A stretch of 64,000 nucleotides of DNA from Fulvivirga sp. (GTDB lineage Bacteria > Bacteroidota > Bacteroidia > Cytophagales > Cyclobacteriaceae), in the NCBI GenBank assembly GCA_028280565.1, contig JANQLQ010000330.1:140450-204449 (forward strand). Reading direction: 5' to 3'. Position 1 is the stretch's first letter; the number at the start of each line of letters is the position of its first letter. The notes under the pieces are model-generated. The model had not been told where the DNA came from and did not search any database. It worked only from the letters and a program-made list of their open reading frames with translations. Below, in pieces: positions 18,494 through 27,710 of the stretch. Both the position numbers and the translations under genes were made by a program.

Positions 18494-20890
18494 TTAATTA
18501 TTCCTTCGTGAAGTCAGCCTTTTCAAAAAAGTACGTGAGTCTTTTTCTGATGTATAATATCCTGAGCCATTACTGTATCCATAACCATAGGTGTAACCGT
18601 ACTTATAGCTGTAGCCATATCCGTAACCATATTTGTTTACGGTAACATCATTGAACAAAATACTCAAGTTTGACAGCTTACCTGCTTTATGCATTTCGTC
18701 TACATTCTTGACTGTACCAATTGGCGTATACCCTTGTCTAACGATATAAATTGCATGATCGGCAAATTTAGCAAGTATCATCGCATCAGTTACCAACCCA
18801 ATAGGGGGGCTATCGATAATTACATATTCGAATTTATTCTTCAGCAGGTCGATCATAGGCCCCAATTTATCTCTCAGTAAAAGCTCCGAGGGATTGGGAG
18901 GAATTGTACCACTATTGATTATGAACAGATTTTCATAGGGCGAAGGTTGTATAACATCCTCAATGGCTGCGTCGGACGACAAACAGTTGCTCAGGCCAAG
19001 GTCATTGGAAATGTCGAAGTCTTTAAATATCTTGGGTCTTCTCATGTCGCCTCCAATCAGTACGGTACGCTTTCCGGTAGAGGCAAATATCATAGCGAGA
19101 TTATTAGCACAAAAGGTTTTTCCTTCTCCAGCTATGGAAGAAGTAATGAGAATGGTCTTGTTAGGTTTGTTTTCAATAAAAAAATTAATATTCGAACGAA
19201 CAGAACGAAATGATTCTGTGATAGCTGCCCTAGGAGATTTATCCACCACAAGGTTAATCCCGCTTTTATTATGTCCTATTACACCCAGAAGTGGTATTTC
19301 TGTATACTTCTCAATATCTTCCTTAAACTTTACCTTGTCATTAAAATAGTCGATCAGTAGAATCAGGCCAATAGGAAGTCCCAAACCCAAAAACAAGGCC
19401 ATTAAATAATTTCTACTGGTTTTAGGCGTGATGGCACCACCAATACGTGGCGGGTTCACAATGATTACATCAGAAGTATTCGACGCTCTTGTGATACTTG
19501 CTTCTGCCTTTTTTTCCATCAAAATGAGGTATAGGCTTTCACTCAGTTTATAGAGACGATTCAAATTAACATATTCTCTTTCGGCTCTTGGCAAAGCGAC
19601 CAAGCCACCTCTAACCTGGCTTATCTGTCTGTTTAACTCACTCTTTGCCACATCCAGTGATCTGCGTAGAGAGCTTAACACTTCCAGGATACCTTGTTTA
19701 ATTTCATTTATTTTATTGTCCATCTCGGTGACAAAAGGATTATCAGTCGTGGAGGTTCTCAATAACTGGTTTTGTTGAATCTGCAAATCTATCAATTGCT
19801 TTACAAGATCGTTTAACAGAACATGGGAAACGCCAACAGAGGCGGGAATAGTGATCTCTCTAAAATCACTCTTCTCATTCAAATAACTGGTCAGGTAATT
19901 AAAATAATTTTCCTCCAGTATCAACCTGGATTGATCATCCAGCAGCTCTTCAAGATTTTCCTGATACCTACTTACTTCACTTGATAGGCCCGAAGAAAAA
20001 TTACTTTCCTTAAATCGTTGTATTTGTAATTCAAGTTGAACAAGTGAATCCGAAATGATTTCCAATTGATCGTCTATAAAGTGAACAGTACGGGTAGCCT
20101 GTTCATTTTTTTGCATCAAGTCCTGTTCTTGGTAAGTTTGGGCCAATCTTGCCAGGAAAACTGCTTCTTTATTAGGAGTAGGACCGTTCAGTGTTAAGGA
20201 CAATATAGAAGCACCTTCCCTTAACCAACGAACGGTTATCCTCCCTGTATAACCTCTTGCTATAGAGGAATAATCACGAAAAACAACGAGATATTGATCG
20301 CCATTTGATGGCAATTTATCTTTCCTGATTTTAGTGATCCTGTACCGAATACCTTCAAAATCAAACCATTGACCAAAAGTACCCTGGAAGATTCGGTTGT
20401 TCTTATCATTCGATCCTACCACAAAATTGTTATTGTCAACAATATTGAGATAAAAACTCCTTCCATGAGGTAAAGCGGAATTTAAGGTATCTATTTCAAT
20501 CTTTATTGGCGGCCCAGGATAAATCTCAGATGTTTTGATCTCACCCTCTTTAAAAAAAGCGACATGAAAATCGAGGTTCTCTACGGTTTTTCTGATCAGG
20601 GGATATGAGCTAAGCAAAATCTCTTCATTGTGATAATTTTTCCCAGTCATAAAGCCTCTACTGTTGTAGATCAGATCGGAAATTGCGTTGTCCTGTTCTT
20701 GCTGATCTTTGATCAGGATGGTCATAGACACCGGATAGATCTTAACTGTATAGCGGTTGATAAGGTACGCAATGGTCAGGGTAATCACTAAACTTAAAAT
20801 TATCCAATACCAATATTTCAGTATTAGGAAGAATATCCTTCTGATATCCGTTACAGACTCCTGGTGATTCATGGTATTAGCTTCCTGCAT
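18494..20890 (-). CDS. wzc: Wzc-like polysaccharide co-polymerase / BY-kinase
   Basis: 798 aa. An N-terminal Wzz domain with a membrane helix near residues 30-50 (YWYWIILSLVITLTIAYLI), a long periplasmic coiled coil, a second helix (YLMALFLGLGLPIGLILLI), then a cytoplasmic tyrosine-kinase domain with SSIAGEGKTFCANNLA (Walker A), GGDMRRPKIF (A') and YVIIDSPP (Walker B). The tail is a tyrosine-rich run of Y-G pairs near residues 755-780, the autophosphorylation cluster. It controls chain length and export with Wza, encoded just upstream. Confidence 0.92.
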   Translation of the reverse strand: MQEANTMNHQESVTDIRRIFFLILKYWYWIILSLVITLTIAYLINRYTVKIYPVSMTILIKDQQEQDNAISDLIYNSRGFMTGKNYHNEEILLSSYPLIRKTVENLDFHVAFFKEGEIKTSEIYPGPPIKIEIDTLNSALPHGRSFYLNIVDNNNFVVGSNDKNNRIFQGTFGQWFDFEGIRYRITKIRKDKLPSNGDQYLVVFRDYSSIARGYTGRITVRWLREGASILSLTLNGPTPNKEAVFLARLAQTYQEQDLMQKNEQATRTVHFIDDQLEIISDSLVQLELQIQRFKESNFSSGLSSEVSRYQENLEELLDDQSRLILEENYFNYLTSYLNEKSDFREITIPASVGVSHVLLNDLVKQLIDLQIQQNQLLRTSTTDNPFVTEMDNKINEIKQGILEVLSSLRRSLDVAKSELNRQISQVRGGLVALPRAEREYVNLNRLYKLSESLYLILMEKKAEASITRASNTSDVIIVNPPRIGGAITPKTSRNYLMALFLGLGLPIGLILLIDYFNDKVKFKEDIEKYTEIPLLGVIGHNKSGINLVVDKSPRAAITESFRSVRSNINFFIENKPNKTILITSSIAGEGKTFCANNLAMIFASTGKRTVLIGGDMRRPKIFKDFDISNDLGLSNCLSSDAAIEDVIQPSPYENLFIINSGTIPPNPSELLLRDKLGPMIDLLKNKFEYVIIDSPPIGLVTDAMILAKFADHAIYIVRQGYTPIGTVKNVDEMHKAGKLSNLSILFNDVTVNKYGYGYGYSYKYGYTYGYGYSNGSGYYTSEKDSRTFLKRLTSRRNN

Positions 20891-20902
20891 TTGAGGAGAT
20901 TG

Positions 20903-21694
20903 TCAATTTATTAAATTAAAGGTGAGCAGCAGTAAAGACAGTGACGAAACCACCAACGTCAAATTCTGACCAAAATACTGTCTGAATGGCTTTTGTTTCA
21001 GCGGAGGTATAATGATGACGTCATTGTTGTGAATATAGTAAAAAGGAGAATTTACTAAATTTTCATCCAGAAGATCAACGTAAATCACATTCACCTCACC
21101 ATTTTCATGACGGAGTATTTTGACATTATTACGATCTGCAAGATCGTCCAGACCACCTGCCAAACCTATGGCTTCTATGATATTTGTCCTGTTGTTGAAG
21201 ATTGAGATTGTTCCTTCATTAGTAACTTCTCCCAGCAAGGTAATCCGATAATTCAATAACCTAATATTTACCACAGGCTCCTTTAAAAAATCGTTGGCCT
21301 TTTCCTGTAATAGTTTTTGAGCCTCAAAAATAGTGAGTCCAGCAACTCTAATCTTACCAACTACAGGAAATTCAATTTCACCCATGTAATCCACCAGATG
21401 TCCGGCCAGAACGGCTCCACCCTGCTGCGCCTGAAAGTTCATATTCGTTACATTCTGATCATTAAAAAAATCATACTCTTCTTCAGTTAAACTTAAAACT
21501 CTTACAGACAATATATCTTCAGGCTGTATCCTGTAATCAAACTGCCGTGGTTTATAAATTCTTAAAACCGTATCCAGCGTAACATCATCCTTCTTAAGCT
21601 CATCACGATATTGAAGCAAAACCGTTTTCTTATTAGGCACACAAGCTCCAAAAAAAACAACACTGAAAAGAACGAAAACTAATCCTTTGGACAT
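20903..21694 (-). CDS. wza: Polysaccharide export outer-membrane lipoprotein (Wza-like)
   Basis: I place the start at ATG 21694 (MSKGLVFVLFSVVFFGACVPN): this gives a clean lipoprotein signal peptide with lipobox FGAC and avoids the 26-base overlap with kdsA produced by the longer frame to 21727. About 264 aa; YRIQPEDILSVRVLS begins the polysaccharide export domain, followed by SLBB-like segments (VTNEGTISIFNNRTNIIEAI). A hydrophobic C-terminal helix (LTLVVSSLSLLLLTFNLI) is seen. It forms the outer-membrane channel; wzc follows 12 bases on. Confidence 0.88.
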   Translation of the reverse strand: MSKGLVFVLFSVVFFGACVPNKKTVLLQYRDELKKDDVTLDTVLRIYKPRQFDYRIQPEDILSVRVLSLTEEEYDFFNDQNVTNMNFQAQQGGAVLAGHLVDYMGEIEFPVVGKIRVAGLTIFEAQKLLQEKANDFLKEPVVNIRLLNYRITLLGEVTNEGTISIFNNRTNIIEAIGLAGGLDDLADRNNVKILRHENGEVNVIYVDLLDENLVNSPFYYIHNNDVIIIPPLKQKPFRQYFGQNLTLVVSSLSLLLLTFNLIN

Positions 21695-21701
21695 AATTGG
21701 A

Positions 21702-22553
21702 TTACAAAACATTCTGCGAATTAACATATCCCTGCCCTACTTCCCAAACTTTCTTTATCATCTTTAAAAAATCCTCTATTTCGCCTAGCGGTATCATATT
21801 AGGGCCGTCACTCAAGGCTTTTGAGGGGTTAGGATGGGTCTCTATGAAAAAGCCATCCACACCCGCAGCTGCAGCAGCACGGGCTAGGTAAGGGGCAAAC
21901 TCTCGCTGCCCTCCGGAAGAGCCTCCTGCTGCCCCCGGTTGTTGCACACTGTGGGTGACATCAAAAACCACTGGTGAAAACTGCCTCATGGTGGGTAATG
22001 CCCTCATATCGACCACCAGGTTATGATAACCAAAAGAAGCTCCCCTTTCCGTTAAGAAAACATTCTCGTTACCTGCTTCGCGTACCTTGTTTACCGCATA
22101 TTTCATATCTGCCGGGGCCATGAATTGTCCTCGTTTTACTTTCACTGCCTTACCCGTTTTCGCTGCGGCTAAAAGCAGGTCTGTCTGGCGGCAAAGAAAG
22201 GCCGGTATTTGGAGAACATCAGCAATTTCTGCTACTTCATCGGCCTGGTAGGACTCGTGTATATCGGTAACTAACGGAACCTCTAAGTCTTTTTTCACCC
22301 GGGAGAGAATATCAAGCCCCTTCTCCATGCCGCCACCCCGGTAAGAGTTTACAGAGGTACGATTGGCTTTGTCAAAAGACGCTTTGAAAACATAGTGTAT
22401 ATCCAATTGTGCACAAAGCTCCTTTACTCTTTCGCCAGTTTCCATGCAGATTTCATAGCTTTCGGCAGCACAAGGGCCTGCAAAGAGGACCATCTTCCCG
22501 GAACCTAATACAATGTCACTACTGATCTTAACTGGTTGTTGAAAAATTTCCAT
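21702..22553 (-). CDS. kdsA: 3-deoxy-8-phosphooctulonate (Kdo-8-P) synthase
   Basis: 283 aa, the standard KdsA length. Recognisable stretches: LFAGPCAAESYEICME, YVFKASFDKANRTS, SYRGGGMEKGLDIL, VLTERGASFGYHNLVVDMR and DVTHSVQQPG. It condenses arabinose-5-phosphate with phosphoenolpyruvate. It lies between wecB and wza and with kdsC could supply Kdo for LPS or for the glycan linker. CMP-Kdo synthetase (kdsB) is not in this window. Confidence 0.95.
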   Translation of the reverse strand: MEIFQQPVKISSDIVLGSGKMVLFAGPCAAESYEICMETGERVKELCAQLDIHYVFKASFDKANRTSVNSYRGGGMEKGLDILSRVKKDLEVPLVTDIHESYQADEVAEIADVLQIPAFLCRQTDLLLAAAKTGKAVKVKRGQFMAPADMKYAVNKVREAGNENVFLTERGASFGYHNLVVDMRALPTMRQFSPVVFDVTHSVQQPGAAGGSSGGQREFAPYLARAAAAAGVDGFFIETHPNPSKALSDGPNMIPLGEIEDFLKMIKKVWEVGQGYVNSQNVL

Positions 22554-22555
22554 TT

Positions 22556-23644
22556 TTAAGCAATACTCAATAAATGTTCAACAATCCTTCCTGAAGTCTT
22601 ACCATCCCAAAGATAAGGGATGCCTCCTTTTTTCCAATTCCCGTTCATTAACCGCTCTAAGGCAGGTTTTAGAGCTTTTGGGTCAGTTCCTAAAAGTTCA
22701 TTCGTCCCTTCTTCTATGGTTTCCGGCCGCTCCGTGGAATCCCTGAGTGTCATGCAGGGCACCCCCAAGACCGTGGCCTCCTCGGTAATGCCTCCTGAAT
22801 CGGTTATTATGGCCATGCAGTTCTTTAACAGGAAGATAAACTCAAGGTACCCCATTGGTTCTATGGCATGTAAATTATTATATTTTAGAGCATCCAAGTC
22901 TAGCATCTTCCGGGTGCGCGGATGGATAGGGAAAATTACCGGGACATTACTTGCCGAACTGCACACTTCTCTAATTATCTCCAAAAGGTTTTTGCCATCG
23001 TCAACGTTAGAAGGTCTATGCAGGGTCATCAAAATGAACTTTCTCTCTTCAAGGCTTACTTTATTCCATATACCAGGCTGTACTAACCTATCTAAATTCC
23101 CCAACAAAGAATCGATCATAGTATTCCCCACGTAAACGATCTTTTCCCGGGGCACTCCTTGATTTTTCAAATTCTCATTCGCATATTTTGAGGTAGTATA
23201 AAAATAATCCGTGATCGAATCAGTCACCACCCGGTTTACTTCTTCCGGCATTCGCCAATCCCCGGAGCGAATACCCCCTTCGACATGAACTACTAATACT
23301 CCCGACTTTTTGGCCGTTATAGCACAGGCCATAGTAGAAGTAACATCTCCTACTACAAGGCAGACCTCGGGCTTTTTTTCATCCAGCACTTTTTCATAAC
23401 CTGTCATGATCTTGGCCGTCTGCTCCGCTTGGCTTCCAGATCCCACACCTAAATTGACATCCGGGGTTGGAATATTAAGCTGCTCGAAAAAGTCTCCCGA
23501 CATTTTCTTATCATAATGCTGGCCGGTATGTACCAGTCGAAAAGACAAACGACTTCCGGCATCTTGTTCTTTTTTTATCGCTTTAATAATGGGGGCTATC
23601 TTCATAAAATTCGGACGGGCCCCAGCGACCAGGTCTATAAGCAT
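22556..23644 (-). CDS. wecB: UDP-N-acetylglucosamine 2-epimerase (non-hydrolysing)
   Basis: 362 aa. GARPNFMKIAPII at the N-terminus, LVHTGQHYD, VHVEGGIRSGDWRMPEEVNR and TDSGGITEEATVLGVPC are WecB signatures. It interconverts UDP-GlcNAc and UDP-ManNAc, giving a ManNAc-type donor for the glycan. It overlaps kdsC by 10 bases and is 2 bases from kdsA. Confidence 0.93.
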   Translation of the reverse strand: MLIDLVAGARPNFMKIAPIIKAIKKEQDAGSRLSFRLVHTGQHYDKKMSGDFFEQLNIPTPDVNLGVGSGSQAEQTAKIMTGYEKVLDEKKPEVCLVVGDVTSTMACAITAKKSGVLVVHVEGGIRSGDWRMPEEVNRVVTDSITDYFYTTSKYANENLKNQGVPREKIVYVGNTMIDSLLGNLDRLVQPGIWNKVSLEERKFILMTLHRPSNVDDGKNLLEIIREVCSSASNVPVIFPIHPRTRKMLDLDALKYNNLHAIEPMGYLEFIFLLKNCMAIITDSGGITEEATVLGVPCMTLRDSTERPETIEEGTNELLGTDPKALKPALERLMNGNWKKGGIPYLWDGKTSGRIVEHLLSIA

Positions 23645-24222
23645 TCTTTTACAATCTGTTTAAGTGCACCTTGCGAGGCCAAGACAAGGTCTGCCACCTC
23701 TCGTACCACACCCTGCCCTCCTTTACAAGAGGCAACGAGATCTACATGATCTTTGATATACCCGGGAGCGTCAGAGGGCGATACACTAAGCCCCACCCTT
23801 ACTAACGATTTTAAGTCGATAAGATCATCCCCGATATAACAGGTCTCGTGATCTTTCAAGCCCAATTGATCAATCTCTTTTTTTAAGATCATCCATTTGT
23901 CACGTATACCTTGGTAGAAAAAATCCAGTTTTAATTCTTCGCATCTTTTCTGTACCAGTTGGGAGGTCCTGCCGGTAATTGCACCGGTCAGGATACCATA
24001 ATTTTTAAGGTGTTTGATGATGAGACCATCTTTGACGTTAAACTGCTTTAATTCATCTCCTGTGTTACTGTATATGATCTCTCCACCGGTTAATACGCCA
24101 TCAACATCAAAGACCACGGCTTTTATTTTGGACGCCTTTGCCATTTGACCAGGAGTATACTTGTTCAGGATGAGTTCCATGGGGTTGAAAAATCGCCCAA
24201 ATATAACAGGATTATTTTCCAA
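23635..24222 (-). CDS. kdsC: Kdo-8-phosphate phosphatase family (KdsC/YrbI)
   Basis: The frame from 24222 gives 195 aa; a start at ATG 24174 or 24141 (MAKASKIKAVVFDVDG) would give the usual 165-180 aa. HAD motif I is VVFDVDGVLTGGEI, motif II AITGRTS, motif III/IV CYIGDDLIDLKSL. It dephosphorylates Kdo-8-P made by the adjacent KdsA. It is the first gene of the minus-strand polysaccharide run; the 90-base gap to the divergent acylase gene must hold its promoter. Confidence 0.88.
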   Translation of the reverse strand: MENNPVIFGRFFNPMELILNKYTPGQMAKASKIKAVVFDVDGVLTGGEIIYSNTGDELKQFNVKDGLIIKHLKNYGILTGAITGRTSQLVQKRCEELKLDFFYQGIRDKWMILKKEIDQLGLKDHETCYIGDDLIDLKSLVRVGLSVSPSDAPGYIKDHVDLVASCKGGQGVVREVADLVLASQGALKQIVKECL

Positions 24223-24312
24223 AGTATCATCAAATCAGTATTTGTGCGATCGCAGGTTGCCTGATATTGAAATATTTAATTTATTTTAACGGATCAATCA
24301 ATTCATTATTGG

Positions 24313-26739
24313 ATGAGGCTCATCAAATTAATTGTTTCTTTATCAATCACCATTTTCCTTATTTATGCTCTCAACAACCGGTTCGTGATCCAGGGCAGCC
24401 CTGTCCCGCCTCTTGGTAAATTCTTAGATCCCTTCCATGGGTTTTGGCAAAATGCGGAATCGGACTCATTACCTTATGCGGAGCGAATTGACATTAACGG
24501 CTTGCAGGATGCTGTCCAGGTGTATTATGATGACCATGGCATCCCTCATATTTTTGCCCAAAATGACCATGACCTGTACATGGCCCAAGGGTATGTAGTG
24601 GCGCAACACCGTCTCTGGCAAATGGATTTCCAAACTTACGCAGCAGCCGGACGCATATCTGAACTTATCGGCGAAGTAGGCCTCAATTTTGACCGGCTAC
24701 AAAGAAGGAAGGGTATGGTATATGGCGCCGAAAAGTCGGCCAAAGCTATGGAAAGCAATAGTTCACTAAAAGCGCATGTGGAAGCCTACACGCAAGGGGT
24801 GAATGAATACATCTCATCCCTATCCTACAAAGACCTGCCGTTGGAGTATAAATTACTCAATTACTCTCCAGAACCTTGGTCCCTATTAAAATCAGCGCTG
24901 CTGCTTCAGTACATGACTGATAACTTGACCGGTTGGGACCGCGACGTACAAAATACACAGGCGTACTGGAAACTTGGCGAAGAAACATTCTACAAACTAT
25001 TTCCACAATGGCCGGCGGGGATAGACCCGGTAGCCCAGTCGCCTGCTCAATGGCCTTTCGAAGCGTTCAAAAAAGAGCGCCCGGATTCAATTGCAATCGC
25101 GCAGACCATGATCAAAAAGGTGCATCCTATGCCTGATCCTGACAATGGTAGTAATAATTGGGCCGTGGCTGCATGGAAAACAAAAAATGGGGCCTCTATT
25201 TTGGCCAACGACATGCACCTAGGGTTAAATGCCCCTTCCCTATGGTTTATGGTCCAGCTACACTCGCCGACCACGAATGTTATGGGGTTCGCCCTCGCCG
25301 GCAATATTGGGGTAGTAGCGGGGTTCAATGAAAACATTGCATGGGGTTTTACAGACGTGTCCAGGGATGAACGGGATTGGTATGCGATCTCATTCACCGA
25401 TGCTACGCAATCGGCCTATGTCTATGATGGTCAAGAGCGGGAAATTCAAAAACATTATGAAACCATCAAGATCAGGGACGGCCATCCTTACATGGATACT
25501 GTTCTTTATACCCACTACGGCCCCATTGTGTATGATCATAATTTCTTAAGTGAAAACGGGCGAGACTACCTTGCTTTAAAATGGATCGGTCATCATCCAT
25601 CCAGGGTACAAGAAGCATTGTTGGGGTTAAACCGGGCTACAAGATATGATGATTATGTAGAAGCGCTTACCAAATGGGATGCTCCCAGCCAACATGTGGC
25701 TTTTGCCTCTACCCGGGGTGAAGTGGCTATAAGGGTACAAGGGTTATTCCCCTTACGATTTAAGGACCAAGGGCTCTATGTAATGGATGGTACAGATCCT
25801 GCCTTTGAATGGGGAGACTTTGTTCCTACCACGCATTACCCCTACCAGTATAACCCAGGGCGTGGATTTATTAGTTCAGCTAATCAACATTCGGTAGACG
25901 GGGATTATCCCTATAACATGGGCTGGTTGAATATGGAGCATTATAGAAACCGGAGGATCAATAACGTGTTGAATGCCTATGATAGTGGCAGCGTTACGCC
26001 TAGTGATATGATGGCTCTACAAAACGATGCTTATGGCATCCGGCCTGCCGAGGCGCTACCGATCTTTATCGATTCCCTAGGGACTGGGAAGCATGCCAAT
26101 GTTATAAAATCTCTCCAGGAATGGGATTACATCTACTCAGTCGGCTCGAAAGCGCCTACCTATTTCGAAGCTTGGTGGCGTCAATTTGAAGACCTGTTAT
26201 GGGATGAGTTAAAGTCAGACTCGCTCTCTTTAAGCTATCCTTCCGACTACCAAACGATAGCGTTACTTAAAAATGGTTTTCCAGCAGAGTTCTATGATCA
26301 CCAGGGCACACCGGGAAAAGAAACTTTGCAAGACATTTTGGCTATGAGCCTTGACTCCGCCGTGGCGGTTATCAAAGCTTGGGAGCAAGAAAAGGCTATG
26401 GAAGCCACATGGGGCAATTATAAAAATACATCGGTGGTGCATTTGGCCCGGATACCTGCTTTAGGCGTATATAATATCCAAGTAGATGGCCAGTCCAAAA
26501 CGGTAAACTCCACTAAGCCGAACCATGGCCCCTCACAACGTATCGTAGTGGAAATGACCTCCCCGCCACAGGCTTGGGCCATCTTACCCGGTGGGCAGTC
26601 AGGAAACCCGGGGAACCCACTTTACAATAACATGATCTCATTATGGAGAGATGGAGAATATCTAAAGCTCAACTTTATGCTGGATGCCGATCCACAACAA
26701 GATCACCCTTTAGTCCAAACGTTTAATCCTGGAAAATGA
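24313..26739 (+). CDS. Penicillin acylase family hydrolase
   Basis: 808 aa precursor. An N-terminal membrane/signal segment is followed by the alpha-chain region (VQVYYDDHGIPHIFAQNDHDLYMAQGYVVAQHRLWQMD). The beta chain would begin at Ser280 in NGSNNWAVAAWK, the N-terminal nucleophile after self-cleavage. The C-terminal LPGGQSGNPGNPLYNN motif is also typical. Members hydrolyse amides such as acyl-homoserine lactones, penicillins or acyl peptides; the substrate is unknown. Transcribed divergently from the polysaccharide locus. Confidence 0.9.
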   Translation: MRLIKLIVSLSITIFLIYALNNRFVIQGSPVPPLGKFLDPFHGFWQNAESDSLPYAERIDINGLQDAVQVYYDDHGIPHIFAQNDHDLYMAQGYVVAQHRLWQMDFQTYAAAGRISELIGEVGLNFDRLQRRKGMVYGAEKSAKAMESNSSLKAHVEAYTQGVNEYISSLSYKDLPLEYKLLNYSPEPWSLLKSALLLQYMTDNLTGWDRDVQNTQAYWKLGEETFYKLFPQWPAGIDPVAQSPAQWPFEAFKKERPDSIAIAQTMIKKVHPMPDPDNGSNNWAVAAWKTKNGASILANDMHLGLNAPSLWFMVQLHSPTTNVMGFALAGNIGVVAGFNENIAWGFTDVSRDERDWYAISFTDATQSAYVYDGQEREIQKHYETIKIRDGHPYMDTVLYTHYGPIVYDHNFLSENGRDYLALKWIGHHPSRVQEALLGLNRATRYDDYVEALTKWDAPSQHVAFASTRGEVAIRVQGLFPLRFKDQGLYVMDGTDPAFEWGDFVPTTHYPYQYNPGRGFISSANQHSVDGDYPYNMGWLNMEHYRNRRINNVLNAYDSGSVTPSDMMALQNDAYGIRPAEALPIFIDSLGTGKHANVIKSLQEWDYIYSVGSKAPTYFEAWWRQFEDLLWDELKSDSLSLSYPSDYQTIALLKNGFPAEFYDHQGTPGKETLQDILAMSLDSAVAVIKAWEQEKAMEATWGNYKNTSVVHLARIPALGVYNIQVDGQSKTVNSTKPNHGPSQRIVVEMTSPPQAWAILPGGQSGNPGNPLYNNMISLWRDGEYLKLNFMLDADPQQDHPLVQTFNPGK

Positions 26740-27101
26740 AGTTTCTATTACAACTCGTTCTAACGGCTGCTTTAAGTGCCATTTTACAAACTTTTTTACC
26801 CTTTTGGGTCATTGCCCCGGCAGCTTTTAGTGTAAGCATGATTTTCGCGCGTAATGGCTTTGTTTCTTTCATCAATGGTTTCCTGTCCATAGCACTATTA
26901 TGGGGCATAATGGCCTACACCATAGACGCCCAAACGTCATCAATCCTTACCAGCAAAATTGCCGCTGTTTTCTCGCTGAGTAGCGGTTTATTGGTCCTTG
27001 TCGTGGCCATTATTGGTGGACTGCTGGGTGGCTTCAGCGCTTTGACGGGATGCTTATTCGGGTCACTTTTCCGGCGGGAAAGGCAGGCTAAACTTTATTG
27101 A
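26736..27101 (+). CDS. Small integral membrane protein
   Basis: 121 aa, overlapping the acylase stop by 4 bases, so co-transcribed. Hydrophobic throughout with about three or four membrane segments, a glycine-rich final helix (VVAIIGGLLGGFSALTGCLFG) and a basic tail. I recognise no named family; the translational coupling is the only clue to function. Confidence 0.6.
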   Translation: MKFLLQLVLTAALSAILQTFLPFWVIAPAAFSVSMIFARNGFVSFINGFLSIALLWGIMAYTIDAQTSSILTSKIAAVFSLSSGLLVLVVAIIGGLLGGFSALTGCLFGSLFRRERQAKLY

Positions 27102-27150
27102 GGCACAGTAAGATAGACGGTCGAAAATAACGACCGTCTAAACATCTTCA

Positions 27151-27672
27151 TTAATCTTGAATGATTACACCGGAAGCTACGAAGGTGATCTCATTCTTAG
27201 GCTCCGTGATGGCATCAATTTCTTGCTGGCTTTTGCCTTCGTCTTTGGCAAAGTGACGCAAGGTTTCTACGTCGGTCGTCACTTTTTGTGCATAACCTTC
27301 TATGATAGCCGTTTTCCCTTCTACTCCCTCTTTCGGTACAAAAAAGCCATAGTCTTTAAAAGTTACACGCATCTGTTCCTCATCGGTAAGCACTAAATTC
27401 ATCCAGCAGCCCTTCATTGCACACGTTTTGAGGATCTCGCTCTTTACTTTAATGGCTACGGAGTCACTTCCCTCCAGTTCCGCTAATAGCTGCGTGGTAG
27501 TTACGGCATTTTCACCGGAAATTTCGCCGCCAAAGTTGCCTGTGAGTTTCACCTCGGCTACAGGTTCTTCTGCCACCTCCGTGGTAGTGTCCGCGGTTTC
27601 TTGCTTTTGTGGAGAACAAGCTACCGCCAATAGTAAAACCAAGAATTTGAGATTTAACTTTTTCATTTTCAT
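27151..27672 (-). CDS. DUF4920 domain lipoprotein
   Basis: 173 aa. Lipoprotein signal with LLLAVAC lipobox, an acidic linker, then the DUF4920 domain with ILKTCAMKGCWMNLVL and VTFKDYGFFVPK. Common in Bacteroidota, function unknown. Single gene with a 38-base gap to the upstream peptidase gene, possibly co-transcribed with it. Confidence 0.85.
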   Translation of the reverse strand: MKMKKLNLKFLVLLLAVACSPQKQETADTTTEVAEEPVAEVKLTGNFGGEISGENAVTTTQLLAELEGSDSVAIKVKSEILKTCAMKGCWMNLVLTDEEQMRVTFKDYGFFVPKEGVEGKTAIIEGYAQKVTTDVETLRHFAKDEGKSQQEIDAITEPKNEITFVASGVIIQD

Positions 27673-27710
27673 ATTCTTTTAGGTCAATGACAATATTAAT
27701 CACTTACATG

